A stretch of 6,744 bases of DNA from Flavobacterium sp. UBA6195 (GTDB lineage Bacteria > Bacteroidota > Bacteroidia > Flavobacteriales > Flavobacteriaceae), in assembly GCF_002422095.1 (NCBI RefSeq), contig NZ_DITB01000096.1:1-6744 (forward strand), written 5' to 3'. Both the position numbers and the translations under genes were made by a program. The notes under the pieces were generated by a model. It had not been told where the DNA came from. It worked only from the letters and a program-made list of their open reading frames with translations, and made no database searches. The number at the start of each line of letters is the position of its first letter. Within the stretch, counting starts at the first letter, position 1. Shown here piece after piece: positions 1 to 5,177 of this stretch.

Positions 1-37
1 TTTTTATCGGACAACAATGTTTTAAAATACAAAAACT

Positions 38-112
38 ATGAAAAAACTTCTCTTAAGCATTACCATTATCATTTTTTCAACTTTTTTATTTTCTTGTTCT
101 AAAGAAGAATCA
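38..112 (+). other. Lipoprotein signal peptide, lipobox Cys20 and surface-export motif
   Basis: The N-terminus has Lys2-Lys3, a hydrophobic core at residues 4-18 and the lipobox LFSC with Cys20 at 95-97. Directly after the cysteine comes SKEES, with Lys at +2 and Glu at +3 and +4. This is the K-(D/E)2 arrangement that sends lipoproteins to the cell surface in Capnocytophaga and relatives. The motif is visible in the sequence; surface display is inferred from it. Confidence 0.75.
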
Positions 113-1720
113 GAAACAACACTCACAGGTGAAAACGGCGGACAAATTTCTCGCTTTCAACTGGTAACAGTCGATTTTGGTAGCAATACAATACCAAACG
201 ATACCTATACTGGAACTTTCAATAACGAACCGATAACCTTATCAAAAATAGAAGACAACAAACTGCTCTTTTATGTAAAAGAATCCACACCACTAGGTCA
301 AACGCAATTGCTTATTCCTGCTTTAAACAATACAAAAATAATATATGAAGTTGTTGAGGCTACTTTGACGCAATCTCCTGAGGCAACTCTACAACCACTA
401 ATGGATTATCAAGCCCAGTATGGAGCAACACTAACCAATGCCCCAGAAGATGCCCCGTTTTTACAAAACCATAATGCCTTTACCCAATACTTTGCCGACC
501 TTTCAGACGATGACCGCATAATAGCAGCTAAATTTTACAACACCAATAAAGCCATTTTTGACCCCGTTTATACCACTAACTACGATGCCATACAAGGACG
601 AATGGCCAACCAAACCCAAGCCGATTTTGACTTTCAATTATACCGTTCGTTAATTTTACGACATAAGTTGGCTGTTGCCGTTACTGTTGTTGCAGGAACT
701 CTTGCCGCTACACCTCCTTATGAACCCATTGAAACAGGTCTTTCTATAGCAGTAGCACTAGCTGGTATTCACAAATCCAGTGATTTCCACAAGCAAATTA
801 TAGAAGATGTATTTAGAGTAGTTCAAATTAAATTGAACAATGAATTAGGAATAAATAATCGTTTGTCAAATGCTCCATATGCTGTATTATCGCTTACCGA
901 TAATCAAGCAACTACTTTACCATTTGCTGTAAATGCCAAAAACTTTAGCAATACCGATAGTAACGTGCAAAAAGAATTTGTACAAACGTATTTTACTGCT
1001 AAAAACAAACTAAATGGTTTTATTAACCAACTAAATACGGCTATCAATTGGATAAACAACAATGTACCACTTTTAACATTAAGCACTATTACTACAATTG
1101 ATGTTCCTGCAACTACAGCTTTAAATTCGTTTGATACTAATGCCTCTTTGATGCAACGCTTCTCTTTTTCTGTAAACCACCCCAATCTTTCTTTACAAAA
1201 TGCCACATTACAAAGTGATGGACAATTGAACCTAAAAGTAAAATTTTTAGGCAACCCTACTGCAACAAGTATCAGTAGCACACTAAACTATACGTATAAC
1301 GATGATTTTAGCAGTTTTTCGGGGAGTTTTCCGATTGAGGTGAACTCTTCTGTAAGCAATCTCTTTAATTTTAGCTTTTATGACCAATATGATATTTCAA
1401 CTTGTATTGGCCCTGATTCGTTCTCATGTAATTGGAAACTGAGTGTATCTTTTAGTGGAGGCTCACCTGTAGGTGGTACAATTTTTCATCGTACGTTATG
1501 GGATAATGAGAACGATGGTTTTTTTGAAGGTACTACAGGATATTTTTCTGCTAGTGTTACTAATGCAAATACATCTCTAAATAATAATATATACACTGTT
1601 AATCCTCCTGATAATGGATATTGTTGGGGCAATCCAAATACTCAATCCAAAGTCGAATATTATTATGTTTCTCCAACTGGTGTGGAAAGCCCACATTATT
1701 TTTCTCCAGTTCCAAGATAA
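38..1720 (+). CDS. Predicted surface-exposed lipoprotein with IPT/TIG-like domain, unknown function
   Basis: I do not recognise this 560-residue protein as a named family. Residues 1-19 are a lipoprotein signal peptide ending in the lipobox LFSC, so Cys20 should be acylated. The next residues, SKEES, fit the X-K-(D/E)2-X lipoprotein export signal known from Capnocytophaga, so a position on the outer face of the outer membrane is likely. Residues about 40-110 read as beta strands with the spacing of an IPT/TIG immunoglobulin-like fold (inference). Residues about 118-280 look helical and include two hydrophobic stretches at 211-225 and 232-244. Residues about 370-560 are Ser/Thr/Asn-rich and beta-like, with Cys456, Cys464 and Cys529 and a DxExDG loop at 489-494. 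The ATG at 38 is chosen because the signal peptide begins there. It is the first gene of the run, with gene 2 starting 20 nt after its stop. Gene boundaries and lipidation are well supported; the role is unknown. Confidence 0.9.
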   Translation: MKKLLLSITIIIFSTFLFSCSKEESETTLTGENGGQISRFQLVTVDFGSNTIPNDTYTGTFNNEPITLSKIEDNKLLFYVKESTPLGQTQLLIPALNNTKIIYEVVEATLTQSPEATLQPLMDYQAQYGATLTNAPEDAPFLQNHNAFTQYFADLSDDDRIIAAKFYNTNKAIFDPVYTTNYDAIQGRMANQTQADFDFQLYRSLILRHKLAVAVTVVAGTLAATPPYEPIETGLSIAVALAGIHKSSDFHKQIIEDVFRVVQIKLNNELGINNRLSNAPYAVLSLTDNQATTLPFAVNAKNFSNTDSNVQKEFVQTYFTAKNKLNGFINQLNTAINWINNNVPLLTLSTITTIDVPATTALNSFDTNASLMQRFSFSVNHPNLSLQNATLQSDGQLNLKVKFLGNPTATSISSTLNYTYNDDFSSFSGSFPIEVNSSVSNLFNFSFYDQYDISTCIGPDSFSCNWKLSVSFSGGSPVGGTIFHRTLWDNENDGFFEGTTGYFSASVTNANTSLNNNIYTVNPPDNGYCWGNPNTQSKVEYYYVSPTGVESPHYFSPVPR

Positions 1721-1740
1721 TAACTTAAAATTTAGAGATT

Positions 1741-3144
1741 ATGAAAACAATCAAAATTCTATTCCTATTCGTAGGGATGATAGTGAGTGTTAAAGTTAGT
1801 GCTCAAACTTTTGACTTAAATACCAATCACACATCTATTTCAATGAAGACTAAAAATCTAGGATATACTGCAGATATTTCTATAACAAACAATCATGTTT
1901 CTGATCTTTACATTGTATCATACACTGTAGAGTTTACGCTAAAATGTGGTGGAACTAAAACTTATTCTGAAAACGAAATAGGAATTAAAGCTGGAAAAAC
2001 AGATGATACAGGTGGATATACTATATCGATTCCTGAAGTAAAGGGTTGTGAAAGGGGTATATCTGGTGCTAACCTTATAAAATTCAGTGCAAACAAGAAA
2101 GAAACAACATCAACACAATCTTCTAGTTTATCAAATTCAAACAATCAAGGTATTAGTTCAAACGTAAACCACGATCCAAAACCTGGCCCAAACGCTTCTG
2201 TTCAAGAACTTGCTGCTTGGCAAAGAAGACAAAATACAGTCAACAATACTTCAACAACCACTACATCTTCTCAAAACTACAACAATTACGACAACAATAC
2301 GGCTACTCAAAACAACAATAACCAAGGAGTAACCCAAGCAGATTTAAACGCTTTGTTAGAAAGAAACGCTCAAGAAAGCAACCGAATCTTGGGTTTGTCT
2401 CCTACAAATACCAACAAAACAACAGAACAAGTTGCTTCTGAAGGACTATGGAGTTTAGCAGACGCATGGGTACAATCAAGACAGGAAAGACTTGAACGAG
2501 AAGAACGCGAAGAAGAAAGAAAACGTATTCAAGCGGAAAACGAAAGAATCGAAAAAGAAAACCGACAAAGAATAATAAACAACAGATCTGTTATTATTAA
2601 TAAATTTAGTGCTAAAGATATTCCATTGTCTTCTCGTGAAAAGGCATCAAAAATATATTATTTTGTTTATGCTTTTGAAAACAATAATCTCAATCAAGAA
2701 TACGGTGCAACGGTATATGTTTCAAATGTTTTTGAAATTGGCACTTTTAATGATGGCACTAGAGCTTACACATCAACGGTTAAAAACGAAATAATTAATT
2801 TAACACCCTTCAATGAAGTGCTTCATGGATATTATTATTCAGAGGTAGAAGCCGAAAGCATAAGAAAATCCTTTATTGAATTATTAAAAAACAATGGGGT
2901 TTCAATCATAAACATTTCATATAAAGGTAAACCAGGTACAAAAACAGCAACCACAACTACTAATTTAACCCAAACAAACGAATCAAAATACGGCAAAACA
3001 ATAAACATTAACGACCAAAATTTTGCACCTGCAACACTTAACGACCCTAAATCAACCGAAGTACCCAAACGCAACATAGAAAAAGCAACAGAGGAAGAAA
3101 AGAAGAAACAAAGCAAATACGGTAAAACCATTAAAATAGACTAA
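1741..3144 (+). CDS. Secreted multi-domain protein with low-complexity linker, coiled coil and repeated SKYGKTI motif
   Basis: This 467-residue protein is of unknown function. Residues 1-21 are a signal peptidase I signal (cleavage VSA|Q), leaving an N-terminal Gln22. Residues about 24-118 alternate hydrophobic and polar like a small beta-sandwich (FxLYD or immunoglobulin-like; inference) and hold two cysteines, C69 and C103, that could form a disulphide. Residues about 121-195 are a flexible Ser/Asn/Thr/Gln-rich linker interrupted by a PKPGPNASVQELAAW segment near 146-160. Residues about 245-280 are a highly charged Glu/Arg/Lys coiled coil. Residues about 285-395 form a second globular domain containing IYYFVYAF and LTPFNEVLHGYYY. 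The tail holds SKYGKTI twice, at 415-421 and at 458-464, the second almost at the C-terminus. There is no type IX secretion C-terminal domain and no transmembrane helix after the signal, so a periplasmic or released protein is expected. Gene 3 starts 2 nt after the stop, strongly suggesting co-translation. Confidence 0.88.
   Translation: MKTIKILFLFVGMIVSVKVSAQTFDLNTNHTSISMKTKNLGYTADISITNNHVSDLYIVSYTVEFTLKCGGTKTYSENEIGIKAGKTDDTGGYTISIPEVKGCERGISGANLIKFSANKKETTSTQSSSLSNSNNQGISSNVNHDPKPGPNASVQELAAWQRRQNTVNNTSTTTTSSQNYNNYDNNTATQNNNNQGVTQADLNALLERNAQESNRILGLSPTNTNKTTEQVASEGLWSLADAWVQSRQERLEREEREEERKRIQAENERIEKENRQRIINNRSVIINKFSAKDIPLSSREKASKIYYFVYAFENNNLNQEYGATVYVSNVFEIGTFNDGTRAYTSTVKNEIINLTPFNEVLHGYYYSEVEAESIRKSFIELLKNNGVSIINISYKGKPGTKTATTTTNLTQTNESKYGKTININDQNFAPATLNDPKSTEVPKRNIEKATEEEKKKQSKYGKTIKID
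2983..3003 (+). repeat. SKYGKTI motif, copy 1 (gene 2 tail)
   Basis: Residues 415-421 of gene 2 read SKYGKTI, followed by NIND. The same seven residues recur 43 residues later. The codons differ between copies (for example tca/agc, ggc/ggt, aca/acc), so the peptide is conserved rather than the DNA being recently duplicated. Confidence 0.7.
3112..3132 (+). repeat. SKYGKTI motif, copy 2 (C-terminus of gene 2)
   Basis: Residues 458-464 read SKYGKTI and are followed by KID and the stop, so this copy forms the extreme C-terminus. Both copies are preceded by polar, charged sequence. A short recognition or docking peptide is possible but unproven. Confidence 0.7.
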
Positions 3145-3146
3145 TC

Positions 3147-4085
3147 ATGAAGATAATTACAACAATTTTATTTATTCTTAGTAGCATAATTACTTTCGCA
3201 CAAGGCGGAGCGATGGCAGACCTAAAATTTGAAGAAGCAGAAACAGCCTTCAACAATCAAGATTATGAAACCACCATCAAAAAATTAGATGAGTTTGATA
3301 AGCTATTAGGCTCAATAAAAGACAAATCATTATATCTAAGAATTATTTCACAAGATAAGTTGTTTGATCCCACCAAACTTTACGAAAACGAAAGTCAATT
3401 TAATCTTCTTTCTTCTCTTCGTAAAAACACAAATGCTTATTTAAAAGCCATGGAGAGTAACGGATTGGATGAAAGATATAGAGAAGTTTATGGAATTAGT
3501 GAAAAAATAGAAAAGTATCCGAAGGATAAAACAGCATTTCAGTTAGAAATTAAAAAAATTAATGACAATTTAGATAAATATGTAGGAGTATATGACTCGA
3601 ACACTAATCTTGGTGCAATTCATATTACAAAAGATAATAATAGATTATATATTAAGTGTTATCTCAGCAAAAATATTTTGCCTTTAAAGTTTGTTGAAAA
3701 TGATGAATATTTGATTGAAGAATATCTACATAAAGTAAAATTTACTTCTGAAAATTTATCATTAGAAGTTGATTCTGAATATTCAACTAAAAATATTTTT
3801 GAAAAGAGAATTAAAGCATTAGAAATTGAAATTGAAAATTTAGATAACTACACAGGTATATATACTATTGGAGATTATAAACTGGAAATCACCAAAAAAG
3901 GCAATACTTTATATTTACATTCACTTGCGGACACTATTGTAGATTTACCTTTTAGAAAAGTTGAAAAAGGAAAATATGTTTGTAATGAGGCTACGTCAAT
4001 AGTATACTTATCTAAAGAAAAACTAATATTTCATAATGAAAACAGCAATCTTGAACCAATAACTATAAAGAAGATAAAGCCATGA
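3147..4085 (+). CDS. Exported TPR-like protein with two C-terminal YxGxY (DUF3471-like) beta domains
   Basis: This 312-residue exported protein is of unknown function. Residues 1-18 are a signal peptide (TFA|Q cleavage). Residues about 22-125 are helical, opening with FEEAETAFNNQDYETTIKKL, which has the A..AF...DY pattern of a TPR helix pair. This module is 87/104 identical to that of gene 4. After it the protein differs completely from gene 4. Residues 142-208 and 232-297 are two copies of a beta domain starting LDKYVGVY and LDNYTGIY, each followed by an I(H/E)ITK strand, an LY(I/L) strand and a LP(L/F) turn. This resembles the YxGxY domain called DUF3471 at the ends of some beta-lactamase-like proteins (family assignment by pattern only). 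No catalytic residues are evident. It starts 2 nt after gene 2 and is probably translationally coupled to it. Base composition falls after the TPR module, suggesting the C-terminal half has a separate origin. Confidence 0.88.
   Translation: MKIITTILFILSSIITFAQGGAMADLKFEEAETAFNNQDYETTIKKLDEFDKLLGSIKDKSLYLRIISQDKLFDPTKLYENESQFNLLSSLRKNTNAYLKAMESNGLDERYREVYGISEKIEKYPKDKTAFQLEIKKINDNLDKYVGVYDSNTNLGAIHITKDNNRLYIKCYLSKNILPLKFVENDEYLIEEYLHKVKFTSENLSLEVDSEYSTKNIFEKRIKALEIEIENLDNYTGIYTIGDYKLEITKKGNTLYLHSLADTIVDLPFRKVEKGKYVCNEATSIVYLSKEKLIFHNENSNLEPITIKKIKP
3210..3521 (+). repeat. Shared TPR-like module, copy A (gene 3 residues 22-125)
   Basis: This segment aligns without gaps to 4198-4509 in gene 4, with 17 amino-acid differences over 104 residues by hand count. 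Conserved blocks include ADLKFEEAE, IKKLDEFDKLLGSIKDKSLY, LRIISQDKLF, FNLLSSLRKNT and GLDERYREVY. Similarity stops just after the shared Tyr-Pro, at which point the two proteins become unrelated. Confidence 0.93.
3570..3770 (+). repeat. YxGxY beta domain, copy 1 (gene 3 residues 142-208)
   Basis: The segment starts LDKYVGVYDSN and continues with strands around IHITK, RLYIK, LPLKFV and KVKF. It matches the order and spacing of the second copy at 3840-4037 once a two-residue gap is allowed after the YxGxY motif. Protein identity is low, so this is an old internal duplication. Confidence 0.65.
3840..4037 (+). repeat. YxGxY beta domain, copy 2 (gene 3 residues 232-297)
   Basis: The segment starts LDNYTGIYTIG and continues with LEITK, TLYLH, LPFRKV and IVYLSKEKLIF, paralleling copy 1. 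The two copies are separated by a Glu/Lys/Ile-rich linker (residues about 209-231) that is probably helical. Confidence 0.65.
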
Positions 4086-4135
4086 AAACAATAATTATAT
4101 GGAATGAAATAATAATGATAAAAATAAAACCATGA
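4082..4135 (+). pseudogene. 17-codon reading frame bridging genes 3 and 4; probable remnant of a deleted paralogue or a coupling leader
   Basis: The frame encodes MKTIIIWNEIIMIKIKP. Its ATG overlaps the gene 3 stop (ATGA at 4082-4085), and its own stop overlaps the gene 4 start (ATGA at 4132-4135). It begins like the signal peptides of the neighbouring genes (MKTI, MKTK) and ends KIKP-stop exactly as gene 3 does, with CCATGA at both junctions. The simplest reading is a former family member reduced by deletion to its first and last codons. It may also still be translated so that ribosomes pass from gene 3 to gene 4. The overlaps and similarity are visible in the sequence; its origin and translation are inferred. 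Confidence 0.5.
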
Positions 4136-5115
4136 TTAAAAATACTTTTACATTAATACTAATATTCCTATTCGCTATTTCTTTCGCACAAGAAAGCGCC
4201 ATAGCAGACCTGAAATTTGAAGAAGCCGAAATGGCATTCAACAACCAGGAGTATAAAACCACCATCAAAAAATTAGATGAGTTTGATAAGCTATTAGGTT
4301 CAATAAAAGACAAATCATTATATCTAAGAATTATTTCGCAAGATAAGTTGTTTAAACCTGACGAACTTTATGATAACGAAAGTAATTTTAATCTCTTATC
4401 TTCCTTAAGAAAAAATACCAGTGCTTATTTAATAGCAATGGAAAGTAGTGGATTGGATGAAAGATATAGAGAAGTCTATGCAATCAATGAGAAGTTAGCA
4501 AACTATCCTATCGAGAAAACAGTTTGGATAAAAGAAAAACAAAAATCAGATTTAGAGAAGCAAGAAGCGGAAAAGAAGAACAAAGAATTAGTAGATTTTT
4601 ATCGTGAATTAACACCTAAAATTGAAGCTTGGGAGTGGGATGAAAAAATAAAAATTGGAGCTGATTTTAAAAACTTGAAAAAACAATATCCTGATTTTTA
4701 CAAAGAGTTTAATGAAAACCCAAAAAAAAATGATCTCGTAAATGGAAATAAAATAATCAGAATTAATAAAAAAAATGATGTTTCTAGAATTCAATCTGAA
4801 AAAGAAATAGATAGGATTATAACTGAATTTGGGAATATTGTTTCCTATTCTCTTGACTTAAATGAATCTTATGCTTTAAAAATAATGAATATGTGGAAAC
4901 AAGAATTTGGTGAAAATGCTATAAATGAATATTTGCACGAAAAAAACAGACCAAATTATAAAATTGGAATGTATGTTTTAGAGTCCCCAAAAACAAGAGA
5001 AAAAATTTATATAGAATATATTTTAGTTAATAATACAATTAAATATAGAGGTATTAAATTAATTACAGGACTCGATAATCAAAAGTTCTACGAAAATCTT
5101 AAAAAAGTGAACTAA
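4132..5115 (+). CDS. Exported TPR-like paralogue of gene 3 with coiled coil and unrelated C-terminal domain
   Basis: This 327-residue protein is of unknown function. Residues 1-19 are a signal peptide (SFA|Q). Residues 23-126 are the TPR-like module shared with gene 3; 32 consecutive residues (43-74) are identical. From residue 127 the sequence departs. Residues about 132-158 are Lys/Glu-rich and likely coiled coil, followed by the Trp-containing segment KIEAWEWDEK and a Lys-rich stretch. Residues about 225-270 are helical (around SYALKIMNMWKQEFGENAI). Residues about 275-320 look like beta strands (KIGMYVLE, KIYIEYILV, TIKYRGIKLI). I recognise no domain or active site in this half. The start ATG overlaps the stop of the 17-codon frame upstream. 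G+C falls from 24/60 at 4201-4260 to 11/60 at 4741-4800, by hand count. It is probably periplasmic and co-transcribed with gene 3. Confidence 0.88.
   Translation: MIKNTFTLILIFLFAISFAQESAIADLKFEEAEMAFNNQEYKTTIKKLDEFDKLLGSIKDKSLYLRIISQDKLFKPDELYDNESNFNLLSSLRKNTSAYLIAMESSGLDERYREVYAINEKLANYPIEKTVWIKEKQKSDLEKQEAEKKNKELVDFYRELTPKIEAWEWDEKIKIGADFKNLKKQYPDFYKEFNENPKKNDLVNGNKIIRINKKNDVSRIQSEKEIDRIITEFGNIVSYSLDLNESYALKIMNMWKQEFGENAINEYLHEKNRPNYKIGMYVLESPKTREKIYIEYILVNNTIKYRGIKLITGLDNQKFYENLKKVN
4198..4509 (+). repeat. Shared TPR-like module, copy B (gene 4 residues 23-126)
   Basis: This is the partner of the segment at 3210-3521. Inside it, 4258-4353 matches 3270-3365 at 94 of 96 bases, with both differences silent (ggc/ggt and tca/tcg). 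The flanking parts of the module are clearly more diverged at the DNA level, with about 11 differences in the 60 bases before the core. Confidence 0.93.
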
Positions 5116-5177
5116 ATAATTTCAAATAAAAGTTAGTCCAATATAAGCTATAATGATTAAAAAAAAATATTATTATT
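5116..5177. other. 62-nt gap between genes 4 and 5, the longest in the run
   Basis: It is very AT-rich and ends in a poly-A tract followed by TATTATTATT directly before the gene 5 ATG. I see no hairpin with a T-run and no good Bacteroidota promoter (TTG spaced from TAnnTTTG). The nearest -7-like string, TAATTTCA at 5117, misses two positions and lacks an upstream TTG. Gene 5 could therefore be read through from gene 4 or have its own promoter not visible by eye. Confidence 0.5.

Noticed and set aside
1..37. Promoter for gene 1 in the first 37 bases
   Set aside because: There is no TAnnTTTG-like string and too little upstream sequence to judge. The TTTTAAAA at 20-27 is a simple palindrome expected in AT-rich DNA.
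904..1281. 125-codon open frame on the minus strand inside gene 1
   Set aside because: It lies wholly opposite a well-supported lipoprotein gene, has hydrophobic but featureless content and no start context of its own. It is a shadow of the gene 1 coding pattern.
2835..3131. 98-codon minus-strand frame opposite the tail of gene 2
   Set aside because: The opposite strand codes for the repeated SKYGKTI tail and the conserved globular domain, and this frame shows no independent domain.
5117..5124. TAATTTCA as a Bacteroidota -7 promoter element for gene 5
   Set aside because: Two of the six fixed positions of TAnnTTTG mismatch, and no TTG lies at the right distance upstream.
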